This document shows, one piece after another, positions 1 to 5,476 of a DNA stretch of 5,553 bases. Below the pieces are notes generated by a model. It searched no databases. It was given only the letters and a program-made list of their open reading frames with translations, and had not been told where the DNA came from. Positions within the stretch are counted from its first letter, which is position 1. Each line of letters begins with the position of its first letter. Source of the DNA: a bacterium (GTDB lineage Bacteria > Patescibacteriota > Minisyncoccia > Minisyncoccales > Minisyncoccaceae); assembly GCA_023229485.1 (NCBI GenBank), contig JALNZJ010000059.1, forward strand, positions 1 to 5,553. The letters are read 5' to 3'. A program made the position numbers and the translations under genes.

Positions 1-687
1 AGAGAGGGGTATGAGTTGCAGGTTTCACAACCTCAGGTAATTATTAAAGAAGAAGCTGGAAAGAGATTTGAACCTTTTGAAGAGGTTACTATTGATGCTC
101 CTGAAGATTGCTCGGGAATTGTTATTGAAAAATTGTCTAAGAGAAAAGGAATAATGAAGGAAATGAAACCTGAGTCTGGACACGTAAGATTAGTTTTTGA
201 AATGCCAACTAGAGGATTATTAGGATATAAGCCGGACTTTGTGATTGATACAAAAGGTGAGGGAATTATTTCTAGTCGTGTAGTCGGATTTAGGCCATAC
301 GTTGGAGAAATTGAAAAAACTTCTGTTGGTTCTATGGTTTCTATGATGGCCGGAAAATCTTCTGGATTTTCATTATTCAATCTTCAAGAGAGGGGCGAAT
401 TGTATATTGGACATGGAGTTGAACTTTACGAGGGAATGGTTATCGGGACTGTATCAAAAGGTAATGATATGGCTGTAAACCCAACCAAAGGAAAGGAACT
501 TACTAATATGCGTGCGTCTGGATCTGATGAAGCGATAAGATTAATTCCACCAAAAGACCTGACTCTTGAACGAGGAATGAGTGTTATGAAGGGAGACGAA
601 TATCTTGAAATAACTCCTATGAATATCAGGCTTAGAAAACAGTATTTAACTGAAAACGATAGAATAAAAGCAAAAAGATCTAAATAG
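1..687 (+). CDS. typA: TypA/BipA ribosome-binding GTPase, C-terminal part (5' truncated by window)
   Basis: TypA/BipA is a translational GTPase related to EF-G and LepA that binds the 70S ribosome and helps ribosome assembly and stress growth. The frame is open from base 1 (REGYELQVSQPQVI...), so the gene enters from the left; 228 codons are visible, roughly the last third of a protein that is normally about 600 residues. The GTPase domain lies outside the window. What is seen is the end of the domain III/V region and the TypA-specific C-terminal domain. Diagnostic stretches are EGYELQVSQPQVI, RGLLGYKPDF, GELYIGHGVELYEGM, LTNMRASGSDEAIRL and the closing IRLRKQYL. The TTG at 16 lies inside this conserved block and is not a start. 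The gene ends with TAG at 685-687, just before a strong hairpin. No frameshift or missing motif is seen in the visible part. Confidence 0.96.
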   Translation, partial: REGYELQVSQPQVIIKEEAGKRFEPFEEVTIDAPEDCSGIVIEKLSKRKGIMKEMKPESGHVRLVFEMPTRGLLGYKPDFVIDTKGEGIISSRVVGFRPYVGEIEKTSVGSMVSMMAGKSSGFSLFNLQERGELYIGHGVELYEGMVIGTVSKGNDMAVNPTKGKELTNMRASGSDEAIRLIPPKDLTLERGMSVMKGDEYLEITPMNIRLRKQYLTENDRIKAKRSK

Positions 688-700
688 ATAATTCGGAAAT

Positions 701-730
701 AAAAAAACAGGACGAGAGTCCTGTTTTTTT
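701..730. terminator. Bidirectional Rho-independent terminator between convergent genes
   Basis: A perfect 13-bp stem (701-713 with 718-730) closes a GAGA tetraloop of the stable GNRA type. Its core is ACAGGAC/GTCCTGT, flanked by A7 on the left and T7 on the right, so transcripts from either strand end in a GC-containing hairpin followed by U residues. It lies 13 bp after the typA stop and 4 bp beyond the stop of the leftward gene at 735, so it can serve both converging units. Confidence 0.93.
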
Positions 731-734
731 ATTA

Positions 735-1154
735 CTAAACTTTTTGAAATTCAATATCGTTGCCATCACTATCATTCATTTGTGCCCAGACTTTAGTAAC
801 TATTACGTCAGGAAATCGTTCTTTGATAATAGCTTCTTCTTTCTCCATATCTTCTATTTGCTTGGTTTTTTCCTCTTCTGTATTTGCAAAATTGTATGAA
901 CTGTATGCACCGCAATCGCTATGATGTACGATAATGAAGTTTCTGGCTCCATGTTTTTCGTAAGATATTCCGATTTCATTTAAAATGAACTCTCTTACTT
1001 CTGGAGTTCCGTCGACAAGAGCTTTTCCTGAACCAGCATTTGAAATAACGTCGCAATCTCCAAAATAACAATTCTCTTTTATCCAATTTAAAGTTTTATT
1101 TTGTAGGCGGAAGTCCATACATTTTAACATCAGGTTGTTGCATTTATGAGACAT
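735..1154 (-). CDS. Short beta-carbonic anhydrase-like zinc protein
   Basis: The 139-residue product belongs to the beta-carbonic anhydrase fold, whose usual reaction is reversible hydration of CO2 to bicarbonate in the cytoplasm. The zinc-site signature is present: C12-M-D14-F-R16 (the CxDxR motif carrying the first Cys ligand and the Asp-Arg dyad) and H78-S-D-C81-G (HxxCG, the other two ligands). SNAGSGKALVDG at about 38-49 corresponds to the family's NAGx segment. It is shorter than most members (about 160-220 residues), with a charged Glu/Lys-rich segment after the second motif. No signal peptide is seen. Start ATG is 1154-1152 with no Shine-Dalgarno sequence; stop TAG is 737-735. It lies 63 bp downstream of the GH3 gene on the same strand, with a candidate promoter of its own in the gap. 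Related folds also include COS and CS2 hydrolases, so the exact substrate is not certain. Confidence 0.85.
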   Translation of the reverse strand: MSHKCNNLMLKCMDFRLQNKTLNWIKENCYFGDCDVISNAGSGKALVDGTPEVREFILNEIGISYEKHGARNFIIVHHSDCGAYSSYNFANTEEEKTKQIEDMEKEEAIIKERFPDVIVTKVWAQMNDSDGNDIEFQKV

Positions 1155-1183
1155 AAGTATATTGAAAAAGTAATTATGTGATA

Positions 1184-1212
1184 TTTATATCAATTATAAT
1201 TTAAGTTGTAAA
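1184..1212 (-). promoter_or_regulatory. Candidate sigma70-type promoter for the carbonic anhydrase-like gene
   Basis: Read on the minus strand, TTTACA (1212-1207) and TATAAA (1189-1184) are separated by 17 bp; each box matches 5 of 6 consensus bases. Transcription would start near 1177, giving a leader of about 23 nt. A perfect TATAAT also occurs at 1198-1193 but has only a weak -35 at the right distance. The region is very AT-rich, so chance matches are likely. The gene may also be co-transcribed with the GH3 gene, as no terminator is seen between them. Confidence 0.4.
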
Positions 1213-1217
1213 CACGA

Positions 1218-2363
1218 TTAATTTACATTGTAAGCCTTTTTAAGTTTTTGAATTCGAGCATAGGATTCGTAAATTCTTTTTTCATCAATTTCTCCATTTA
1301 CTACGGCTTGATAAATTGCTTCAATTGTTTTTGTTGGAGCTTCTTCGTCGTATATTTTAATATTATTTGAAATAATTAACATATCACAGCCGGCATTAAT
1401 AGCCCGTATGGCTGCTTTTTCTTGGCCGTAATGTTCTGTTATCGCACCCATTTGCATATCGTCGGAAATAATTACGCCTTTGAATTTAAGCGTGTTTCGG
1501 AGTAATCCCTGAAGAAATGTTTTTGATAATGTAGCTGGATATTCCTTATCAATATTTTGATTGACTATATGGGCAGTCATAATAATGTCGCTGTATCCGT
1601 TTTGAATTAAATAAGCGTAGGGAATTAATTCTTTGGCACTGTAAGTATTTGTAACGTCAACCATTCCAAGATGGCTGTCTGAGGTTGAGCTTCCGTGTCC
1701 TGGGAAATGCTTAATTGCAGAGATTATTTTTTCCTGGTGTAGTCCTTCAATAAATTTATTTGCATAAATAAATACTTTTGCAGGATCTTCAGAAAAAGAT
1801 CTTTCAAGGTATCCGATTACGGGATTGGCTGGATTAACATTTACATCAACTACTGGAGCAAAATCGAGATTGAAGCCCAAGTCTTTTAATTCTGAACCAA
1901 TTTTTTTTCCTTCGATTTTAGCAGTGTCGGCATTATTCGAGAGACCAATTTTTTCTGCACTTAGAATATTTGTGAAGCCATATTTTTCTTTAAGGCGATT
2001 CACGTATCCACCTTCAGAATCAACCGCAACAAAAATTGATGAATTAGAATTTTTTTTGATATCTTCAATTAATTTTTTTGTTTGTGACGGGCTTTCGATA
2101 TTTCTTTTTATTGTTCCAGTGGATGGGTTGTCTTTATCAAAAAGGATTATTCCTCCAATGTTGTTATTTTTAATTTCTTTTACGATATAAGAATCTTGAT
2201 TTGCTTCAAGTCCACGAAAGCCTATGACCATCATTTGCCCAATCATATTTCTCAGCTCTTTTTCTTTATTGGACTTGGTTGTCGTGGCGGCAAGTGATAT
2301 TGAGAACACCGATAATATTATTATAATAATGGGGAATATTATTTTTTTGTGATTGTATTTCAT
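1218..2363 (-). CDS. nagZ: Exported beta-N-acetylhexosaminidase, glycoside hydrolase family 3 (NagZ type)
   Basis: This family releases N-acetylglucosamine from cell-wall muropeptides or related beta-linked amino sugars by a two-step retaining mechanism. The 381-residue product begins with lysines and a hydrophobic segment at about 8-26 (IIFPIIIIILSV...SLAA), a signal peptide or anchor with possible cleavage after SLA or SLAA; there is no lipobox Cys. The GH3 domain fills the rest: VDSEGGYVNRL at 114-124 (substrate pocket), KHFPGHG at 218-224, the NagZ-specific general acid/base pair D229-x-H231 in STSDSH, and the predicted nucleophile D301 in ISDDMQMGAI. All catalytic residues are present. 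With only one domain, it resembles the GH3 core of NagZ and not larger multidomain glucosidases. The start at 2363-2361 has only a weak purine stretch (AGAAAAG) immediately upstream. The gene diverges from the superoxide reductase gene. The exported location suggests cell-wall turnover or scavenging outside the membrane; the precise substrate is inferred. Confidence 0.92.
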   Translation of the reverse strand: MKYNHKKIIFPIIIIILSVFSISLAATTTKSNKEKELRNMIGQMMVIGFRGLEANQDSYIVKEIKNNNIGGIILFDKDNPSTGTIKRNIESPSQTKKLIEDIKKNSNSSIFVAVDSEGGYVNRLKEKYGFTNILSAEKIGLSNNADTAKIEGKKIGSELKDLGFNLDFAPVVDVNVNPANPVIGYLERSFSEDPAKVFIYANKFIEGLHQEKIISAIKHFPGHGSSTSDSHLGMVDVTNTYSAKELIPYAYLIQNGYSDIIMTAHIVNQNIDKEYPATLSKTFLQGLLRNTLKFKGVIISDDMQMGAITEHYGQEKAAIRAINAGCDMLIISNNIKIYDEEAPTKTIEAIYQAVVNGEIDEKRIYESYARIQKLKKAYNVN

Positions 2364-2373
2364 CTTTTCTTGT

Positions 2374-2403
2374 ATTATAATTAATTTATAATTGTTTATA
2401 CAA
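2374..2403 (-). promoter_or_regulatory. Candidate promoter for the GH3 gene, with almost no leader
   Basis: On the minus strand a perfect -10 TATAAT (2379-2374) lies 18 bp from TTGTAT (2403-2398), a weak -35. Transcription would begin near 2367, only about 4 nt before the ATG at 2363, so the mRNA would be close to leaderless. The -10 match is good but is expected often in such AT-rich DNA. Confidence 0.4.
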
Positions 2404-2404
2404 T
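2387..2404 (+). promoter_or_regulatory. Candidate -10 elements for the superoxide reductase operon
   Basis: Two -10-like boxes face right in the divergent spacer: TATAAT at 2387-2392 (leader about 11 nt) and TACAAT at 2399-2404 (start close to the ATG at 2410, i.e. leaderless). Neither has a convincing -35 at 16-18 bp. The spacer is only 46 bp, so any rightward promoter must overlap that of the leftward GH3 gene, which could couple or cross-regulate the two. Confidence 0.28.
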
Positions 2405-2409
2405 AAATT

Positions 2410-3129
2410 ATGAATCAAATAAAACAGATATGCAAATGTAATATTTGCGGTAATGTCGTCGAAGTTTTGCATATTGGTACTGGAGAGCTCATTTGTTGTG
2501 GTCAGCCAATGGAAAAAATGGTTGAGAAAATCCAGGAAGAAGGATTTGAGAAACATCTACCTATTATCGAAAAAAGAGGGAATGTTGTGAAGATAAAAGT
2601 TGGTGAAGTGTTGCACCCAATGGAAGATGCCCATTTTATTGAGTGGATAGAAGTAATAGTCGATGGTGTTTCTTATAGAAAAATGCTAAAATCTGGTCAA
2701 TCTCCAGAAATGCAAATTGAGATTGGAGAAGGAGATATTTCCGTTAGATCTTTTTGTAACGTGCATGGATTGTGGAAGAGTGCTAAGGTGTCTGAGGTAG
2801 AAGATAAAAAAATAAATTTTGCTCAGTTTGAAAAAATCGATTTAAGAATTGCAAAAATTATTGATGCTGTGGCCTTGGATGGTTCTGATAAGCTTTTAAA
2901 ATTAAATGTTGAGGTTGGAGATGAAACAAGGCAAATACTTGCTGGTATCGGAAAGTTTTACAAACCGGAAGAGTTGATTGGTAAGAGCATAGTCATAGTT
3001 GCTAATTTGGAGCCAAGAATGCTCCTTGGACAAGAGAGTCAGGGAATGGTTTTAGCTGCTCGCGATGAGCAAAATCTTTCTGTATTAGTTGTAGATAAAA
3101 GTATTACTTCTGGAATAAAAATAAGTTAA
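2410..3129 (+). CDS. Desulfoferrodoxin (2Fe superoxide reductase) fused to a Trbp111/MetG-C type tRNA-binding OB-fold domain
   Basis: The 239-residue protein has three parts. Residues about 1-36 form a desulforedoxin domain with the FeS4 ligands C10, C13, C29 and C30 (an extra Cys sits at 8). Residues about 37-127 form the superoxide reductase core, which reduces superoxide to hydrogen peroxide without releasing O2; the catalytic iron ligands H49, H69, H75, C116 and H119 and the helper residues E47-K48 are all present (EKHLP, HPMEDAH, FCNVHGLW). After a short charged linker (SEVEDKK, 128-134), residues 135-239 match the tRNA-binding domain found at the C terminus of bacterial MetRS and in Trbp111, with DLRIAKI, SDKLLKL, ILAGIGKFYKPEEL, VANLEPRMLLG and ESQGMVLAA. 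A normal desulfoferrodoxin ends near residue 127, so the second half is an addition. There is no start codon in frame at the junction from which the OB fold could be made separately. It is the first gene of a cluster with the SIMPL and FKBP genes. No signal peptide; cytoplasmic. The ATG has no Shine-Dalgarno sequence. Confidence 0.93.
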   Translation: MNQIKQICKCNICGNVVEVLHIGTGELICCGQPMEKMVEKIQEEGFEKHLPIIEKRGNVVKIKVGEVLHPMEDAHFIEWIEVIVDGVSYRKMLKSGQSPEMQIEIGEGDISVRSFCNVHGLWKSAKVSEVEDKKINFAQFEKIDLRIAKIIDAVALDGSDKLLKLNVEVGDETRQILAGIGKFYKPEELIGKSIVIVANLEPRMLLGQESQGMVLAARDEQNLSVLVVDKSITSGIKIS

Positions 3130-3135
3130 AAAAAT

Positions 3136-3978
3136 ATGAATAAAAAAAAGGATATCGTTTTAAATAAAAATGAAGATTGTTGTGATTGTGACAGTAATGG
3201 AATGATTGAGAAGAAAATTTTTAAATTTTTAATTTTAATTTTTATTTTATTTTTAATATTTTTTGTCTATGCGTCAACTCAAAAAGTAATACGAGAAAAT
3301 AATTCTGCTTTTGTTTCTAAAGAAGATGCTAGTTTTATTAATATTAACAAAACAGGAACAGTATATGTTGTTCCAAACGTTGGCTTAATTAGTTTAAATT
3401 CAACAGTTAGTGCAAAGACTATTGCTGATGCCTTAAAACAGAATAATGAAAAAATTTCTCAAGTTATTGTTTTTTTAAAGTCCCAAGGAGTGTCCAGTGA
3501 GGATATTAAGACTTCTGATTTTAATGTATCTCCGAATTATGAGCGAGTAGTGACCGAGGATTTATTTTCTAATGTGATAACCGAGGGTCAAAAAAAAGTT
3601 GTTAGTTACGAAGTGTCTCAGACGATGGAAGTTAAGATAAGGGATCTTAATAAGGTAGGATTAGTAATTGATGGAGCAACTGAAGCTGGCGTTAATAATG
3701 TTGGCAATCTGAATTTTGTAATTGAGGATGAAGATAGTGCAAAAGCTCAAGCTAGAGAGAAAGCAATAAAAGATGCAAAAATTGAGGCTCAAGGTATTGC
3801 TGATAAACTTGGGGTAAAACTTGGAGGTGTGAGTAGCTATAGCGAATCATTTTCGATTCCTGTTTATCGTAATGATGTAAGTTACGAAAAAGCGGTTGGT
3901 AGTAGTTCTTTATCAAATATTGAAATAGGAAAAAATAAAATAGAAGTAACAGTTAATCTTTCATTTAAAGTTAATTAA
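3136..3978 (+). CDS. Membrane-anchored SIMPL (DUF541/YggE-like) protein with N-terminal Cys cluster
   Basis: The 280-residue product has a charged N-terminal tail of about 27 residues, one transmembrane segment at about 28-46 ([16 protein letters not shown]), and a SIMPL domain from about 66 to the end. Family features visible are [14 protein letters not shown] (74-87), the [20 protein letters not shown] block (114-133), [18 protein letters not shown] (158-175), the E/D-K-A-rich helix [18 protein letters not shown] and [13 protein letters not shown]. The biochemical role of SIMPL proteins is not established; E. coli YggE has been associated with lower reactive oxygen. Positive charge (EKKIFK) before the membrane segment suggests the tail is cytoplasmic and the SIMPL domain external. 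The tail carries an unusual C15-C16-D-C18 cluster. The gene begins 6 nt after the superoxide reductase stop, so it is very likely in the same operon. No Shine-Dalgarno is seen; an internal ATG at codon 23 would remove the cysteines, so the start is only moderately sure. Confidence 0.9.
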   Translation: MNKKKDIVLNKNEDCCDCDSNGMIEKKIFKFLILIFILFLIFFVYASTQKVIRENNSAFVSKEDASFININKTGTVYVVPNVGLISLNSTVSAKTIADALKQNNEKISQVIVFLKSQGVSSEDIKTSDFNVSPNYERVVTEDLFSNVITEGQKKVVSYEVSQTMEVKIRDLNKVGLVIDGATEAGVNNVGNLNFVIEDEDSAKAQAREKAIKDAKIEAQGIADKLGVKLGGVSSYSESFSIPVYRNDVSYEKAVGSSSLSNIEIGKNKIEVTVNLSFKVN

Positions 3979-3989
3979 AAAATAATAAG

Positions 3990-4490
3990 ATGGAAAACGA
4001 AGCAAAAAAAAATAAAGTAATAATCAAAAATATTATCTGGGTGCTTATTGCTGTTTTTGTAATAGCATGTAGTTATTATGTGGTTGTTTTAATGGGTAAA
4101 AATAATAAAGTTAATGAAGAAAAAGAAATGGATCAGCCTAATGTAACTCAAGTTAAAATTGACCAAGTTAAGATAGACGTGTTAAAAGAAGGATCTGGTG
4201 CTGTTATTACGAAGATAGGAGATGTTATAAGCGTTCATTATACTGGAACTCTAGTTGATGGAACTAAATTTGATTCCAGTGTAGATCGAAAGGTTCCTTT
4301 TGAATTTACGATTGGCGTTGGACAAGTTATAAAAGGTTGGGATCAAGGTTTACTTGGAATGAAGATCGGAGAAAAAAGAAAATTAACCATACCTTCTAGT
4401 TTGGCTTATGGGGAAGCTGGGGCTGGTGGTGGACTTATTCCTGCAAACGCAACTCTTATTTTTGATGTTGAGTTACTAGGAATAAAATAG
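3990..4490 (+). CDS. Membrane-anchored FKBP-type peptidyl-prolyl cis-trans isomerase
   Basis: FKBP enzymes speed cis-trans isomerisation of X-Pro bonds and assist protein folding. The 166-residue product has a lysine-rich start, a hydrophobic segment at about 10-35, a variable linker (about 37-60, containing the doubled pentapeptide QVKID), and a complete FKBP domain at about 61-166. The pocket residues known from FKBP12 are all present: Y84 (HYTG), F94-D95 (KFDSS), F106, V113-I114 and W117 ([11 protein letters not shown]), Y140 (LAYGE) and F158. The domain should therefore be active and probably outside the membrane. VIAC at 24-27 fits a lipobox, but the hydrophobic run continues to residue 35, which favours an uncleaved anchor; both are possible. 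It lies 11 nt after the SIMPL stop and is the last gene before a terminator. No Shine-Dalgarno is seen before the ATG. Confidence 0.94.
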   Translation: MENEAKKNKVIIKNIIWVLIAVFVIACSYYVVVLMGKNNKVNEEKEMDQPNVTQVKIDQVKIDVLKEGSGAVITKIGDVISVHYTGTLVDGTKFDSSVDRKVPFEFTIGVGQVIKGWDQGLLGMKIGEKRKLTIPSSLAYGEAGAGGGLIPANATLIFDVELLGIK

Positions 4491-4524
4491 TAAAAATCGG
4501 AAAATATTATTTTAAAAATAAATT

Positions 4525-4552
4525 AAAAAGCAGATTACCATATCTGCTTTTT
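4525..4552 (+). terminator. Rho-independent terminator ending the superoxide reductase-SIMPL-FKBP cluster
   Basis: An 11-bp perfect stem, AAAAAGCAGAT (4525-4535) with ATCTGCTTTTT (4542-4552), encloses the 6-nt loop TACCAT and is followed by GTTT. It lies 34 bp after the FKBP stop. The GC core is short (GCAG/CTGC), but the T-run and position fit a terminator. With A-tracts on the left arm it could also act on the other strand, although no leftward gene needs it. Confidence 0.85.
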
Positions 4553-4560
4553 GTTTATAA

Positions 4561-4589
4561 TTGATTTTAAGATTCTTGTTTTTTATGAT
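4561..4589 (+). promoter_or_regulatory. Candidate promoter for the DUF167-truB-DUF212 unit
   Basis: TTGATT (4561-4566, 4 of 6) and TATGAT (4584-4589, 5 of 6) are separated by exactly 17 bp, directly downstream of the preceding terminator and upstream of the next gene. Transcription would start near 4596, leaving about 9 nt of leader with no Shine-Dalgarno sequence before the ATG at 4605. Confidence 0.5.
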
Positions 4590-4604
4590 ATATTTGTCTA
4601 TATT

Positions 4605-4826
4605 ATGCTTATTAAAGTAAAAGTATTTCCTTCTTCAAAGGTGGAATCAATTGTCAAAAAGAAAGAAGATTCTTTTGAAGTTTGCGTCAGAGAGCTTCCG
4701 ATTGAGGGAATGGCAAGCCAAAGAGTTATCCAAGTTTTAGTTGATTATTTTCGAATAGAAAGAAGTAAAATACGGTTGATTAAAGGGGCCAAAAAAAGAA
4801 ATAAAATTTTTGAAATATTAAATTAA
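4605..4826 (+). CDS. YggU/DUF167 family protein (UPF0235)
   Basis: The 73-residue product matches the small DUF167/YggU family, which has no settled biochemical function. It shows the family pattern: a basic beta strand at the start (IKVKVFPSSK), a central ELPIEGMAS segment corresponding to the conserved P-x-x-G-x-A-N turn, a helix (VIQVLVDYF), then SKIRLIKGAKKRNKIFEI, equivalent to the usual V-x-I-x-x-G-x-x-S-R-x-K ending. The Asn of the GxAN turn is replaced by Ser and the Ser-Arg pair near the end by Lys-Arg, so it is a somewhat divergent member. The ATG at 4605 gives the normal family length and begins at the conserved first strand; a TTG further up at 4551 would lie inside the terminator stem. 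The stop is one base from the truB start, which implies co-transcription and perhaps translational coupling. Confidence 0.84.
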   Translation: MLIKVKVFPSSKVESIVKKKEDSFEVCVRELPIEGMASQRVIQVLVDYFRIERSKIRLIKGAKKRNKIFEILN

Positions 4827-4827
4827 A

Positions 4828-5475
4828 ATGGAAAAAATAATTCCTATTTATAAGCCAGTTGGTTTTTCAAGTTTTGATATTGTAAAAAAGTTTAAAAAAG
4901 AAACTGGCATTATTCAAAAGGTTGGCCATGGAGGATCTCTTGATCCATTTGCTTGTGGAGTTTTGCTTTTATTATTAGGAGATGCAACAAAGAAGTTTGA
5001 AGAAATAAGAAAATGGAAAAAAACTTATTTGGCGGGAATAAGACTTGGGGCGTTTTCTTCAACTCAGGATGTTTCGGGAAGTATCGAAATGTTTAGTTGC
5101 GAGAGAGTTTCTTTGGTGCAAATAAGAGATATTTTAAGTAATATGTCTAATAAAGACACAATGCAAAAAGTTTCACCATTTTCTGCCGCAAAGCATAATG
5201 GTCAACCACTTTATAAGTTTGCAAACAAAGGTATAATAATTGAGAAAACAAAGAAGATTTTTTTAGGGAATATTGAAATTATTTCTTATAAATGGCCGTT
5301 ATTGACAATTAGAGTTGAGACTTCGGGTGGGGCATACATAAGACAGTTGGCGGAGGATTTTGGACTTGAGGCTGGATGTAAAAGTTTTGTTTATTTCCTT
5401 GAAAGAGAGAGGGTTGGTGAGTATAACATTTCTAATTGTTACAAGATTGATAAACTTAATAATATTTTAAATTAA
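4828..5475 (+). CDS. truB: tRNA pseudouridine(55) synthase TruB, short form
   Basis: TruB converts U55 in the T-loop of most tRNAs to pseudouridine in the cytoplasm. The 215-residue protein contains the motifs of the catalytic domain in order: YKPVGFSSFDIV (8-19), KVGHGGSLDPFACGVLLLLLG (starting at 31) with the catalytic Asp at D39, the K-K-T-Y segment with conserved Y67, the SSTQDVSG turn, and GGAYIRQLAEDFG with the conserved Arg near the end. E. coli and B. subtilis TruB are about 300-315 residues; here the protein ends shortly after the catalytic core, so the C-terminal PUA-like domain is missing. No frameshift is seen, and the stop is followed after one base by the next gene, so the short form appears genuine. 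The ATG at 4828 places the KPxG motif at the usual distance; no Shine-Dalgarno sequence is seen. Confidence 0.95.
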   Translation: MEKIIPIYKPVGFSSFDIVKKFKKETGIIQKVGHGGSLDPFACGVLLLLLGDATKKFEEIRKWKKTYLAGIRLGAFSSTQDVSGSIEMFSCERVSLVQIRDILSNMSNKDTMQKVSPFSAAKHNGQPLYKFANKGIIIEKTKKIFLGNIEIISYKWPLLTIRVETSGGAYIRQLAEDFGLEAGCKSFVYFLERERVGEYNISNCYKIDKLNNILN

Positions 5476-5476
5476 T

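Noticed and set aside
16..18. TTG at 16 as the start of the first gene
   Set aside because: The frame is open from base 1 and REGYELQVSQPQ is an internal conserved segment of TypA, so the gene is cut by the window edge.
33..380. Leftward open frame opposite typA
   Set aside because: It is antisense to well-conserved TypA sequence and shows no recognisable domain.
1825..2190. Rightward open frame opposite the GH3 gene
   Set aside because: It lies fully opposite conserved GH3 motifs, has no family likeness, and is a by-product of the real gene's codons.
2788..2815. The superoxide reductase-OB fold fusion as a simple sequencing error joining two genes
   Set aside because: If one A of the A7 run were an error, the downstream tRNA-binding domain would have no ATG, GTG or TTG start in its frame between the resulting stop and its first conserved residues. 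The intact frame is the better reading, although reads should confirm the run length.
4551..4604. Upstream TTG start adding 18 residues to the DUF167 protein
   Set aside because: The TTG begins inside the right arm of the terminator hairpin and upstream of the likely promoter; the added residues are not part of the family, while ATG 4605 begins exactly at the conserved first strand.
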